Shown here: positions 1 to 10,645 of the stretch, piece by piece | Layout of the letters: every line of letters begins with the position of its first letter | Numbering within the stretch: the first letter of the stretch is position 1 | DNA from: Diplonema papillatum | Taxonomy: Eukaryota; Euglenozoa; Diplonemea; Diplonemida; Diplonemidae | Assembly (NCBI GenBank): GCA_030068145.1 | Contig: JAPJBO010000543.1 | Span: 89,461-153,460 of the forward strand | DNA length: 64,000 bases | Direction: 5' to 3' | Notes under the pieces: model-generated | The model's database searches: none | Told to the model about the DNA's origin: nothing | What the model saw: only the letters and a program-made list of their open reading frames with translations | Position numbers and translations under genes: made by a program

Positions 1-1
1 C

Positions 2-553
2 GGGGCGCGCTGGGCCGCAGTGCCCGGCTGGCTGTCGATGGCGACCGCCATGTTCGGCGGCGACCGGCTGCTGGCGAAGGGCGCCGAGGCGCGGTACCGG
101 TGCCCGCACGGCGTCGCGCGGTGCGAGCTGTTCGTGTTCCAGTACAGGTGCCACGGGTGCGATATTGAGGACGGCGACCTGCCTGTGTTCCTCGGGTCGA
201 AGGGCTGGTCTTCGTTCGGGTGCGCGCCCCGGTTTCGCCTGAGGGACGGCGGCGTCACGCACCCGATGAAAGGCTGGCGGCTGGTCGTTGACGGCGACAC
301 GTGGACGGACCTCGTGACGGAGGAGGACATGCAGTTCGTCGCCTTCGCCATGAAGCCGGGGCTCGTCGACTGCGACGTGTACGCGGCGCGGGCCGACTGC
401 GAAGCGGCGGTCGACGAGAGGTGCGCGTGGGTCGGCGGCGTGTGCGAGTTCCAAGTCTGCGGCCCGGCAGACGTCGGTCCTGTGCTCCCCTTCGGCCAGT
501 GTGCCACCCCCTGCGTCGGCCTCGAGCTCGAAACCGCCGCCCCGGCCCCGTGA
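2..553 (+). CDS. C-terminal part of an unrecognised Cys-rich protein (5'-partial)
   Basis: The frame is open from the window edge to a TGA at 551-553, so this is the end of a longer gene or its last exon. A GTG at 20 is not a credible start in a eukaryote. The protein is GC-rich in codon use and carries many cysteines, some in spaced pairs such as CHGCD and CEFQVC, with a DCDVYAARADC stretch near residues 115-125. This suggests a disulfide-bonded or zinc-binding fold, but I recognise no family. The last residues are Ala/Pro-rich. A tandem repeat begins eight bases after the stop. Coding is inferred from frame length, composition and the Cys pattern only. Confidence 0.5.
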   Translation, partial: GARWAAVPGWLSMATAMFGGDRLLAKGAEARYRCPHGVARCELFVFQYRCHGCDIEDGDLPVFLGSKGWSSFGCAPRFRLRDGGVTHPMKGWRLVVDGDTWTDLVTEEDMQFVAFAMKPGLVDCDVYAARADCEAAVDERCAWVGGVCEFQVCGPADVGPVLPFGQCATPCVGLELETAAPAP

Positions 554-560
554 TTCTCTG

Positions 561-720
561 GACTGCTGACAGACTGCTGACAGACTGCTGACAGACTGCT
601 GACAGACTGCTGACAGACTGCTGACAGACTGCTGACAGACTGCTGACAGACTGCTGACAGACTGCTGACAGACTGCTGACAGACTGCTGACAGACTGCTG
701 ACAGACTGCTGACAGACTGC
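561..720. repeat. 11-bp tandem repeat (GACTGCTGACA), about 14.5 copies
   Basis: The unit GACTGCTGACA repeats without visible change from 561 to 720. It starts right behind the stop codon of the left-edge gene. It is open in some frames (Ser/Val/Gln-rich translations), but this is a property of the repeat, not evidence of coding. Confidence 0.95.
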
Positions 721-724
721 ACAG

Positions 725-790
725 TTGAAGTGAGAATGCAGAATATCTGTAGTGATGGTACTACGGTGACAACCTCTTCGATCGTGCCGG
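725..790 (+). repeat. Dispersed repeat family A, copy 1
   Basis: The segment GTGAGAATGCAGAATATCTG followed by a TAGTGATGG-type stretch and CCTCTTCGATCGT recurs at 890-965. Looser versions occur at 46350-46435 and 52100-52165. No coding capacity was seen. Confidence 0.7.
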
Positions 791-889
791 GTCGTGCTTC
801 TTGCGTTTGCACTCATCCGAAACATTGTCTTCGCGCGGTCGCTTTGCGCCTTCCCTTCCTTGCCGCTGTGCATGCTTCTGCGATCTTTT

Positions 890-965
890 GAGGTGAGAAT
901 GCAGAATATCTGCAGCGATGGCCTGCATTATTCACTGGCGACCACCTCTTCGATCGTACTCGCTC
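890..965 (+). repeat. Dispersed repeat family A, copy 2
   Basis: Nearly the same sequence as copy 1, about 165 bp downstream in the same orientation. It includes the GATGGCCTGCATTA stretch that is also present in the 46.4-kb copy. Confidence 0.7.
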
Positions 966-1261
966 TGCGTCCCGCAGGCCAGTCGCAGCCGTCACTCCAC
1001 ACAGTGCATACCGAGCACACAGTGGTATTCCAGCTGTGCGTTAACTGGAATCAAGTCATGTACATGAAATCTCAGACGATTCAACTCCCGTCCGCGTCAA
1101 AATGTTTGTGTGCATCGTCTTGCATGAGTTCTGCCTCCCGCCGCTTCCTTCCCCTCTAAAGTTTTTCTCCATCTCAAACTAAGATTTTCCCCCCCGGCGA
1201 CGGACGCGAGGTAAGTGCGACCCTTCCGGTGCCGCACCAGCGCGCGCCCTCCCCGCCGACC

Positions 1262-1445
1262 CCACCCCCCCGTGACGGGCAACGAACAGCCGCCTGACCA
1301 ACCAGACTCACGCCGCTGTCCTGTCTGCAGACACTCAGTCCGCCTTTTGTGTCCGTGGCTTAAAGGACCGAAACACGGCGCAGAAGGGACCAGTGTGCTG
1401 TAGAGCACATATCCATTTTCCAAGCACGTTCTTGCAAACCCCGCT
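1262..1445 (+). repeat. Dispersed repeat family B, copy 1 (partial)
   Basis: Marked by CCAGACTCAC, CTGTCTGCAGACACTCAG, GTGGCTTAAAGGACCGAAAC and AAGCACGTTCTTGCAA in the same order as in copies at 32600-32890, 46526-46800, 48226-48372 and 49560-49715. This copy lacks the upstream GATTGCTCAGACACGG part. Family identity is unknown; no TIR or coding region was found. The region from 1446 to about 2640 holds no gene I can support, only a small inverted or direct repeat at 1848-1905. Confidence 0.8.
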
Positions 1446-1847
1446 CCGGGAGATATGGTCCCTGCACTCTAATTCGTTTCTCTCTGTTTCTACTCTAAAA
1501 TACACCGAGCCTAGCAAATCTGGGGGTCACCGCATCCAGCGTGTTTATTCAAGAAACAACAAGAGTAGGCTGGAGCAAACCTCGCCGGAACCACAGCAGC
1601 CCGAGTTCTCAAAAGGCTGCTGGCTGACGAATACCGAAAGCAAAACAACATTAAACGGTATCGGGTGACATTGTGACATTGTCGCCCCCGTCGCTGTCGC
1701 TGCCTGGGACTGGGGAATCCCACAGGGTAAAAAGCACACGGTGGCGCGGCTCAGTCACTGCCGCAGGGATTTGTACGCTATGGCCAGCAGGGGTGTCCCT
1801 ACAATAATGAGCCCGACTGGCACCCAACCCTGCAGGGAACCCAAAAA

Positions 1848-1905
1848 CATTCGGGAAACCCCCCGGAATGAAACATTCGGGAAACCCCCGGAATGTTTCA
1901 TCCGT
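1848..1905. repeat. Short double hairpin-like repeat
   Basis: Two successive copies of CATTCGGGAAACCCCCGGAATG (one with an extra C) lie side by side. Each half is close to an inverted repeat of itself (CATTC...GAATG). Function unknown. Confidence 0.6.
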
Positions 1906-2648
1906 ACCGGTATGGGTTGATAATACGCTCGCAAATTGCGTCGCCAGACCGGCGGAAATGACGCTGGAAGGACCCTGACCACCGACCCCTGTTTTGCCCG
2001 AAAAAGGGGTTTCGTCAGATACCACTTCCCCACCAAAAGAACATTTCCCTTGCACTGAGAAACGAAGTAGCGGACGATCAGCATCGACTGACCGCATGAT
2101 GAAAAGGACTACCCTGAGCAACGCACTATATGCTATTACCCCTATTCTGACGGGGCACACTCCATCATATCCAGAGTCATAGAATAAACCCTGCAAGCGG
2201 CGCAAAAAATAAATAGCCGAAGGGCGCCCATCATCTTGGACCCAAGCAAAACTCTGGACGGGGGCCTGAAGGAATCAACCGCCCCGGGTGGGCTAGTCTG
2301 ACACAAGTTGTCAACAGGAAAAAAAAAATATGTGGGGATCAACTCAAACAATACGAAGCGCCTGACTTTCTTAATAAAACTACGCATTTCTCTGTGTAGG
2401 GAAAGCAGGAAAAACTCTGGCACCATCAGTGTCCATCAAAACCATCGAGAACCCCTAACATACCGTCACGAGAAGATGTTGAAAATAAGCAAAAGAAGAA
2501 AACAAACCTACGCATTTCTTTTTCCCCCGTGCAGACGCACAGGCTGCCTTGCCCACATCAGGGTCCCCCGTTTCCTGCATGAGTTGCAAGGGGCGGGGGG
2601 CCTTGAACCTCGGGCTCAAAACCCTTACAGTATACAGAGTTCAGTTGT

Positions 2649-3122
2649 TTTACAGAAGCGCCAGCTTGGAAGGAAATGCTCGACAGCAGCTGCCAGACAA
2701 AGAACCGACGGGATCCCAAGTGCTGTAACTACTTTATTATACGGTAGGAACTGGAGCAAAGCGCATGGCAGGATGAGCACACCACCCGAGCCTACAATAG
2801 GAGAATTCGGGTGGGTTGAGGTGGGTCTTCTGAGACTGCATTTTTCTTCCCGCCCTCAATGTGATCTCGCCTGGTTGGCCCATTGGCATGGTCAACAGGC
2901 ACACTCTATCCCTGTGTTGAACGGACGTGAGGTCGTGCGGGTCTACCCCAACACGACAAACCACACACACACAACAGGTCAAAGGTCCTGAGTGAGAAAA
3001 CAACACACGGAGGTGTAAGCGAAAAACATGCCAGATTGTGGTTGTTTTGTATTTTTCCCCTCTGCCTCTATATTTCATCCCTTCCATTCGGAGTCAAAGC
3101 AGCTACGTCGAGTATTTTCTTC
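2649..3122 (+). repeat. Dispersed repeat family C, copy 1, with an internal insertion
   Basis: The left part (GGAAGGAAATGCTCGACA to CAAGTGCTGTAACTAC, to about 2735) and the right part (TGTTGAACGGACGTGAGG to TTCCATTCGGAGTC, from about 2916) are contiguous in the copies at 12.1 and 35.6 kb. Here they are separated by about 170 bp. That insertion (about 2736-2905, with GGAACTGGAGCAAAGCGCATG) resembles the reverse complement of 48905-49010, so it looks like a second repeat inserted into the first. The stretch from 3123 to 3760 is pyrimidine-rich with a C run near 3270 and shows no gene. Confidence 0.75.
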
Positions 3123-3760
3123 TCAGTAGGGGTGGCCCCCACCAGGCTGCTGTGGGCGACTTCGAATAATTGTAACCCAACAATCACTTAAAGCGGCAAG
3201 CCTCCCGTAGGCGGCTGGAGGGATGTGCCACTTTTGTTCACATCGAACATGTCACAGCCTTCGCTCCAATCCCCCCCCCCCCCCAAGTAGTTTGCTCCAA
3301 TTTTCAATTCGCTGCCTAACCATCAAACACCGCTCGCAGGAGTGCACCATTAACCACACTACACCCTCCTCTTCCTCACCGGTTTGTTTTCCCCGGCTCG
3401 CGGCCTTTGTACAAGAGTCGCTTGAGCCCCCCTCGCACCCTCTCTTCTCAGGCAGAGCGCAATGCAGGCCTCGTGCCTCTCTCGCTCTGGTGTGACCTGA
3501 TCCTACCAAGTGCCCCCCCGCACAGTTATTCCTGGCCCAGACCTCTGACCACCACCGTCCACGGTACTAAAACCCGAAAAACAATCCTCCCTTCCCAGCT
3601 CTTCTTTTCCTTAGTTCTTCCCATGGCGCCACTTCATGCTTTCGCCTTTTCTCCGTTCGTTACATACAGCGCGCGGCAACCAGACAAGAGCGACGTGTGG
3701 ACACGAAAAGTGGGCTTCATTCTCGAGTGCGAGATGTACATTGTGTTGAAGGTGCTGCCA

Positions 3761-5942
3761 CCATTTCTTGAGCCTAAACGAGCATCTGACCACTTTTTTG
3801 GATCCCCGGGATTTGAGGCCACGTAGGTGGTTGTGTTGATTTCCAGGTTTGACCCCCAAAATTTTGGTCTCCGGTGGTAAGGAAAGCCTGCGGGAGCCAA
3901 GCTTCACGTGTTCGGCGATACCGCGCAGTGCCGCAGGCCTACGCGTCAAGTGGCTACCGATTTCCCAAACTAAAACAGCGCAGCGATGGCTGTGCCAGCC
4001 GGGTGCGAAGTGTCTGGGGCAGAGTCCCCGCGGCGACGTGTGGGAGTTCAAGGAGCCGCTGGCGAGGATCACGCGGAGCTGCGATCGCGGGCGGCGCCGT
4101 GCTTCCCGACTGGACATTGGGGATCCGTCGCCATTTCTTGAGCCTAAACAAGCATCTGACCACTTCCTTCCTGGATTCTCAGATTTGGAGGCCACCTAAA
4201 TGGTTGGTTTCCAGTTTTGGGTTTCTGACGACACCCCATTTTTTTTTTGGTCGCCCGGTGGGCTGTTTCTTCACAGTGTAATGTCTCACAGGCTTAATGG
4301 CAGGCTTCTGGTCAGGGACGCACAAAGCGTCTCCTGCCGCCAAGACTTCACCCGGGACGATGCGACGGCTGTGCCAGCCGGGCCTGGGGCGGAGTCCCTG
4401 CGGCGACGTGTGGAAATTCAAGGAGCCGCTGGCGAGGATCACGCGGACTGCGATCGAGGGCGGCGCCGTGCTTCCCGACTGGACATTGAGGTTCCGCCGC
4501 CATTTCTTAAGCCTAAACGAGCATTTTTTCCGGATTCCCGGGATTTGAGGCCACCTGGGTGGTTTTGGGTTTCTGATGACCCCTCAATATTTTTGTCCCC
4601 CGGTGGGTTTTGTGCGACCTTCTTCACACTGTAATGTCTCACAGGCTTCATAGCCAGGGACGCACAAAGCGTCTCCTGCCGCCAAGACTTCACCCGGGAC
4701 GATGCGACGGCTGTGCCAGCCGGGTGCGAAGTGTCTGGGGCGGAGTCCCCGCGGCGACGTGTGGGAGTTCAAGGAGCCGCTGGCGAGGATCACGCGGACC
4801 GCGATCGAGGGCGGCGCCGTGCTTCCCGACTGGACATTGCGGTTCCGTCGCCATTTCTTGAGCCTAAACAAGCATCTGACCACTTTTCCTGGGTTCTCAG
4901 ATTTGGATGCCACCTAAATGGTTGGTTTCCAGTTTTGGGTTTCTGTCTGACACCCCATTATTGTTGTCCTCCGGTGGGTTTTGTGCGACCTTCTTCACAC
5001 TGTAATGTCTCACAGGCTTCATAGCCAGGGACGCACAAAGCGTCTCCTGCCGCCAAGACTTCACCCGGGACGATGCGACGGCTGCGCCAGCCGGGTGCGA
5101 AGTGTCTGGGGCAGAGTCCCCGCGGCGACGTGTGGGAGTTCAAGGAGCCGCTGGCGAGGATCACGCGGACCGCGATCGAGGGCGGCGCCTTGCTTCCCGA
5201 CTGGACATTGAGGTTCCGTCGCCATTTCTTACGCCTAAACGAGCATCCGACCACTTTTTCCGGATTCCCGGGATTTGAGGCCACCTAGGTGGCTGGTTTC
5301 CAGTTTTGGGTTTCTGTCTGACACCCCATTGTTTTTGTCCCCCGGTGGGTTTTGTGCGACCTTCTTCACACTGTAATGTCTCACAGGCTTCATAGCCAGG
5401 GACGCACAAAGCGTCTCCTGCCGCCAATACTTCACCCGGGACGATGCGACGGCTGTGCCAGCCGGGTGCGAAGTGTCTGGGGCGGAGTCCCCGCGGCGAC
5501 GTGTGGGAGTTCAAGGAGCCGCTGGCGAGGATCACGCGGACTGCGATCGAGGGCGGCGCCGTGCTTCCCGACTGGACATTGAGGTTCCGTCGCCATTTCT
5601 TAAGCCTAAACGAGCATCCGACCACTTTTTCCGGATTCCCGGGATTTGAGGCCACCTAGGTGGCTGGTTTCCAGTTTTGGGTTTCTGATGACACCCCATT
5701 ATTTTTGTCCCCCGGTGGGTTTTGTGCGACCTTCTTCACACTGTAATGTCTCACAGGCTTCATAGCCAGGGACGCACAAAGCGTCTCCTGCCGCCAAGAC
5801 TTCACCCGGGACGATGCGACGGCTGTGCCAGCCGGGTGCGAAGTGTCTGGGGCGGAGTCCCCGCGGCGACGTGTGGGAGTTCAAGGAGCCGCTGGCGAGG
5901 ATCACGCGGACCGCGATCGAGGGCGGCGCCGTGCTTCCCGAC
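3761..5942 (+). repeat. 371-bp tandem array carrying the 5' end of the M48 peptidase gene
   Basis: Units start with CCATTTCTTGAGCCTAAAC at 3761, 4131, 4500, 4851, 5222 and 5593, giving spacings of 370, 369, 351, 371 and 371. Each unit holds the same ATG-led segment (MRRLCQPGAKCLG... to ...GGAVLPD) that begins the peptidase reading frame at 5814. The last unit stops matching at 5942, where GTGCTTCCCGAC runs on into the peptidase body instead of into TGGACATTG. The first unit is the most diverged, and the two at 4851 and 5222 are closest in length. In the upstream copies the segment reads through to a stop after about 71 codons. Pieces of the non-coding part of the unit recur at 9855-9965 and 10165-10250. 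Confidence 0.93.
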
Positions 5943-6890
5943 GCGGAGAGGAAGTGGGTGTGGGCCCGCCGCTTGGCGGCAGCGGTCGCGATGGCCGCGC
6001 TGGCCACGCAGGTGAAGCAAGTAGTCCCGTACACGGACCGCAAGCGAGTCCTCCCGTTGCCGGAGGCTGTCGACGCGTGGATCGGACACTTGGTCGTCCG
6101 CGACACGCCGTTGAAAGAGGCTGCACTGCCGAAGGGGCACGAGTTCACCAAGCTCTTAGACCGAGTCCTGCAGCGGCTGCTGGGGGGCCTCCGCGACGAC
6201 AGCGTCGACGAGCCGGGGCTCGCGCGGTTTTTGCGGTGGAACTGGACGATCACACTGGTGGACTCGCCCGTGGTCAACGCCTACTGCTTCCCGGGGGGGC
6301 GGGTGGTGGTGCACACCGGGTTGATAGACCGGATGGACAGCGAGGAAAAAGTCGCCCTCTGCGTGGCGCACGAGGTGGCCCACGCGCTGGCGAGGCACGG
6401 CACCGAGAAGCTGCTGTGCAGGCTGGCCGCGATGGGGCCCGCGCCGTTCCTCGGCGAGGCGCCGCGGGCGCAGTCGCCGCCGCTGCTGCCGTTCAGCCGG
6501 GCGAGCGAGCTCGAAGCGGACGCGATCGGCCTGCACTTGGCGGTCGCCGCCGGGTACCGCATCACCGAGCAGACCGTCACCACCATGCAGGAGCTGCTCC
6601 ACCAGAGCCCGCGTGCTTCCTCCGCAGAAGGCAGGAAGCGCGGCCTGGTCGAGCAGCACCCTGCCCTGGCGTCCGTCGCATCCTCGCTGCTTGACCTCTT
6701 CAACCGCGTGGACTCGACGCACCCGTCCCAGGAGGAACGCGTGGCGAGTCTTCTGCAGCTCCTTCCCGACGTCGTCGCCAAGTACGACGCGAAGCGCTCA
6801 TCCCCGAAGCAGCCTCGCAACGCGTGGTATCAGCCTTTCCGAGACGGGGGCTTGGCCCGCAACGACACATGCCCGGCGGTCAGCAGCTAG
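5814..6890 (+). CDS. M48-family zinc metallopeptidase, OMA1-like
   Basis: A 358-residue protein. Visible M48 hallmarks: PYTDRKRVLPLP near residues 72-83; the NAYCFPGGRVVVHTGL segment at 155-170; zinc motif HEVAH at 186-190; SELEADAIG at 231-239, supplying the ExxxD part of the site; and STHPSQEERVASL at 301-313, typical of the C-terminal end of the fold. A weak hydrophobic run (residues 53-65) may be a membrane or targeting segment. OMA1-type enzymes act at the mitochondrial inner membrane in quality control; location here is inferred from family resemblance. The ATG at 5814 is chosen because the frame is open and conserved in upstream tandem units, but residues 1-43 come from repeat sequence, so the true start or a short intron near 5942 remains uncertain. 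Stop TAG at 6888-6890. Confidence 0.88.
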   Translation: MRRLCQPGAKCLGRSPRGDVWEFKEPLARITRTAIEGGAVLPDAERKWVWARRLAAAVAMAALATQVKQVVPYTDRKRVLPLPEAVDAWIGHLVVRDTPLKEAALPKGHEFTKLLDRVLQRLLGGLRDDSVDEPGLARFLRWNWTITLVDSPVVNAYCFPGGRVVVHTGLIDRMDSEEKVALCVAHEVAHALARHGTEKLLCRLAAMGPAPFLGEAPRAQSPPLLPFSRASELEADAIGLHLAVAAGYRITEQTVTTMQELLHQSPRASSAEGRKRGLVEQHPALASVASSLLDLFNRVDSTHPSQEERVASLLQLLPDVVAKYDAKRSSPKQPRNAWYQPFRDGGLARNDTCPAVSS

Positions 6891-6950
6891 TCAGCCAGCA
6901 GCCAACCAACCAGCCAACCAGCTAAGCAGCCTATTATCTTGTCGCCGTCA

Positions 6951-7295
6951 GCGTGGCGCACGAGGTGGCCCGCGCGCTGGCGATGCGTGGAACCGATAAG
7001 CTCCTTAGGCAGGACGCACCCTGCCCCGGCGTCCGTTGCGTCCTCGCTGCTTGACCTCTTCAACCGCGCGGACTAGGAGGAACGCGTGGCGAGCCTCCTG
7101 CAGCTCCTTCCCGACGTCGTCGCCAAGTACGACGCGAAGCGCTCATCCCCGAAGCAGCCTCGCAACGCGTGGTATCAGCCTTTCCGAGACGGGGGCTTGG
7201 CCCGCAACGACACATGCCCGGCGGTCAGCAGCTAGTCAGCCAGCAGCCAACCAACCAGCCAACCAGCTAAGCAGCCTATTATCTTGTCGCCGTCA
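6951..7295 (+). pseudogene. Truncated 3' copy of the M48 peptidase gene, copy 1
   Basis: Starts in the active-site coding region (GTGGCGCACGAGGTGGCC), where HEVAH has become HEVAR. It then jumps, by deletion of most of the central domain, to the CTGCCCCGGCGTCC segment near the 3' end. A further short deletion creates an in-frame TAG just before the EERVASLLQLLP segment. It continues through the stop codon and 3' flank of the parent gene. It cannot encode an active enzyme. Confidence 0.9.
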
Positions 7296-7580
7296 GCGTG
7301 GCGCACGAGGTGGCCCGCGCGCTGGCGATGCGTGGAACCGATAAGCTCCTTAGGCAGGACGCACCCTGCCCCGGCGTCCGTTGCGTCCTCGCTGCTTGAC
7401 CTCTTCAACCGCGCGGACTAGGAGGAACGCGTGGCGAGCCTCCTGCAGCTCCTTCCCGACGTCGTCGCCAAGTACGACGCGAAGCGCTCGTCCCCGAAGC
7501 AGCCTCGTAACGCGTGGTGTCAGCCTTTCCGAGACGGGGGCTTGCCCGCAACAACAGTCCAGCAGTCAGCAGCGAGTCAG
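7296..7580 (+). pseudogene. Truncated 3' copy of the M48 peptidase gene, copy 2
   Basis: A second unit of the same 345-bp tandem duplication, with the same internal deletion and the same premature TAG. The two copies therefore duplicated after the deletion. It degrades after about 7540 (loss of one base near GGGGGCTTGCCCGC). From 7581 to 9640 I see no gene. There is a C/T-rich strand-asymmetric stretch at about 8815-8940. Confidence 0.88.
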
Positions 7581-9651
7581 CCAGCGGCCAACCAACCGAC
7601 CAGCTGAGCAACCACTCAGCCATGCGTATTGTCGCGTTCAGAAAACTGCAACTTCCTTCGGAAGCTGTCTACCAAAAATGCAAGAAAAGCACCTGCTTTG
7701 CGCAAAAGACAACTTGCAAAGGGAATCCACTATTTGCCACCAGAGGGCCTGGTGCAAAACAACAAACACAGCACTTTAACACCGCCCACTTGAACTTCAA
7801 GCAAAAAATGTAAAAAAAAGTAAGCAGCACCATGTTTCATTACTCGCCTCCGTGCGAGCGGTATTGAACAGTAACGTATCACCAGTGCTGCTGTACTGGG
7901 ACCGGAAAGGAACGTCCTCCGAGATCGTCGAGGGTGCCAGACGACTTCCCTTGCAACAGTTGATGCAACGTTGTCGTCTTCCCGTTTTGTGTCCTTCCAC
8001 CTTCCTCCCCTTGCGGCACAGCGTAGCTGCTGCCGCTTTGGCTTTCGCCAAATCCGGAGCAAAGCTGCGCTATGCACGAGTCTTCACCCATTATACCCGT
8101 TATAATGCAATGAGCGTAGCTAACGAATCAAACGAAACTTACGCAAGTGTGCATCTCAAGCACACAGACTCTGTTTGCGTTTACACACTGCAATCCAATG
8201 TGTACGGGCAGACAAACATGTGGTGCTGCTTCGCATCACACTGCATACCGGAGGCGCAAGCAGTGCACCGCCAGTTTGTTAAAAATTGGAATCAGTGATG
8301 CCTGGTTAGCTACGATCAGAGAACACCAGGGGTTCAATCCGAACAGTGCATCGCATTGGCCTGTCCACTCAGATGGGACTCTCAGGAATCGTGTAGTAAT
8401 GAAAGCTGGACTCCGGGGTACTTGGCTGGATCAGTGCATCTCGGAGCGACCTGTGTGCAAAGCATGCGTTTGCCTCCGTGGCAAGCCATACGTCTGGATC
8501 TAAATTTACGTTGCCGTGCAAGTCTTCGGAATCTGATTCCATCGCTGCCGATCTGGTTGCAATACTAGCTTGCTGTGGGATGGCGTGATTGACCCGCTGC
8601 CAAGGTGGGGTCGTGCCCTTTTCGTCATCATTCAGCTGAACATCACCAGCTTCGTGTTATCATCTTCTGCTCTGTTTTTTTTTCCGGACGAAAGCTTCGT
8701 TGTCTGTCTTATATTTCGGGTCTCCCCAATCAGTCAGAAAGAAGCAAGCACAAACGGGCTTCACACGCAGTCGAATTAAACAGACAAAACCGTCTCAAAA
8801 GAAGCCAACCAAACTAAAAAACCCTCCAACCACCCCCCCCCGTACCCCGAGGACAACCCTCAAAACCCCAACTTCCCCTCTCCCCCTCTCCCCCCCTTCT
8901 TTTTCTCCCCCATTTCTTTTTCCTTTTTCCATCGTGCCTCGTAACACACAGCCGCCGATCAACACGAAACCACCCAGAAGAAAAGCCAGGCACCGGGATC
9001 TTCCTGACGAGCACGCAACCCGGTGAACTTAATCAAGAGTCGAAGATTAGCGTCGAAACTTCCTGGCTTTTCACGCCGCAGCAGAACGACCACACCCTAC
9101 CCAAACCCAAGCACCCTCTAAACGCGTTAGGGGACTTCACAAGGTTTCACAACGGAGTGACACAACACCCGAAACGAGTCGCACTCTTTTACTTTTCTCA
9201 ACCCCCCGCCATACCCAAGCCTCTACGGTCAACCGGAGACTTTAAAATACCGACCTTCTAATCCACAAATAACGCTAAAAAAACACCATCAAAAGAGACC
9301 CAGCTTGCCTGCACAATTAGCAGCTGAGTCATCTCACCACCACGCGTCGGTTGACGAGAAGCGTGAAACCCACCGAAAAGGTTGATCTGTCGATAGTGTC
9401 CCCACTGAAGCGTCCACGAAAAGGTAGATTCAGTCAACTAGAGGGGAGGACCCGTCCCCCTCTTGTGCTAAGGCTTCTGGATGCTACCTGGGACTCACTC
9501 AGGGGCCTTGACCGATCACCATCCAATTTCATCAAACCTTGCGATTCAACTCCGGAAGATATGCGATGCTCGTTCTCGGACCCACAATTTCAAACAGAGC
9601 ATCGATCGGGGTAAGCGATCTTTGCACCGCCACATTCTTGATTCAACTCGA

Positions 9652-9683
9652 TCGACGATGATCAGCAAGCCGATCATCGTCGA
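9652..9683. other. Perfect 12-bp inverted repeat
   Basis: TCGACGATGATC (9652-9663) and GATCATCGTCGA (9672-9683) are separated by eight bases. It could form a hairpin or be a dimer binding site. No gene is close enough to interpret it. Confidence 0.6.
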
Positions 9684-9854
9684 ATCGAGAGTCGAACGCA
9701 GGCTGAGACATTAGATTTTCAAGCGATCTCTCAACTGCTGATGGGCATGGGCGAACCCAGCCCCCGCTAATGCGTTCGACGACCTGTGCCGAGTTCGTGA
9801 AAAGTACCAGCACTAGGAAATTCCGTGCATCCAGGAGATAGAGGTGGACCGAGC

Positions 9855-9965
9855 GTCCAACCACTTTTCCTGCATTTCCGGAGCGTTTTAGGGCCACCTG
9901 AGTAGTGGGTCTCGAGTTTTTGGTTTCTGGCGACCCCCAGTTTGGGTTTCTGATGGGGTTCCTTA
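9855..9965 (+). repeat. Diverged fragment of the non-coding part of the 371-bp unit
   Basis: CCAACCACTTTTCC, GGGCCACCTGAGTAG and TTTTTGGTTTCTGGCGACCCCC follow the same order as the intergenic part of the 371-bp array (CGACCACTTTTTCC, GAGGCCACCTAGGTGG, TTTTGGGTTTCTGATGACACCCC). It shows that this part also exists as a dispersed element. Confidence 0.6.
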
Positions 9966-10164
9966 AGGAATGCCTTGTGGAGGTGATTCTGCCTTGTTTT
10001 TGCATTCTGCAACCATTATTTTAGCCTGAACTGAGCCGGTCCGTCCCTATCTCTTGAAACTGCATCGAAGTGCCTGCCGCTGTTTATCACAGTGAATCAC
10101 GGTCCACCAGAGCTGCATCGAATTGCCCGGTGCTGTATTCTTCGGTCTATCAAGAGGGGATGGA

Positions 10165-10250
10165 CCGGCTCATAAACGAGCATCCGACCAGTTATTTTGG
10201 ATTACCCGAGCATTTCAGGATCACCTGCGTAGTAGGTTTCGTCTCCGCCA
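10165..10250 (+). repeat. Second diverged fragment of the 371-bp unit
   Basis: AAACGAGCATCCGACCAG, then GGATTACCCGAGCATTTCAGGATCACCT, corresponds to AAACGAGCATCCGACCACTT and the following GGATTCCCGGG...GGCCACCT of the array. No coding segment is attached. Confidence 0.55.
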
Positions 10251-10464
10251 TGGAGAAGCGAATATGATCTCCCGAGATTCGTGGGGCTGCCGTGAAATAT
10301 CTCGGAGGGCCTTGCTCAGCCCTTACCGTTGTTTCTGGGTGAAGCAGCACCTGAGCAAAGGAGGGCGTAAACGTGCAACGTTCAGTCCATTTTTTCAGGC
10401 GACACTGGACGAGCAATCCAATGTTTTTTGTGTACGCACCTGCTTTGTAGGTAATCCTTGAGGC

Positions 10465-10645
10465 TGCTAGTTGAGAAATCTCAAAAGGAGGAAAACGTAC
10501 TGTAGCCCACACGAGACACAGGTAAATCTGGTTAGTGGCGGGCATAAGCGTTCAAAAGACCCACCTTGTAGTCATAATGTGTCTTCCCTGCACAAGGCAG
10601 CCCCTCGAGTGTTTTGGGTCTCACTATGTTGTGCCTGTCAACGTT
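10465..10645 (+). repeat. Dispersed repeat family D, copy 1
   Basis: Shares AATCTCAAA(A)GGAGG, a CTGTAGCC(A/C)ACACGA segment, GGTAAATCTGG, GTGGCGGGCATAAGCGTTCA and GGCAGCCCCTCGAGT with 42965-43230. From 10646 to 12080 no gene or repeat could be supported. Confidence 0.7.

Noticed and set aside
8295..8350. Second tRNA-like site (GGGGTTCAATCC)
   Set aside because: Only a loose B box; no A box at suitable spacing and no acceptor pairing.
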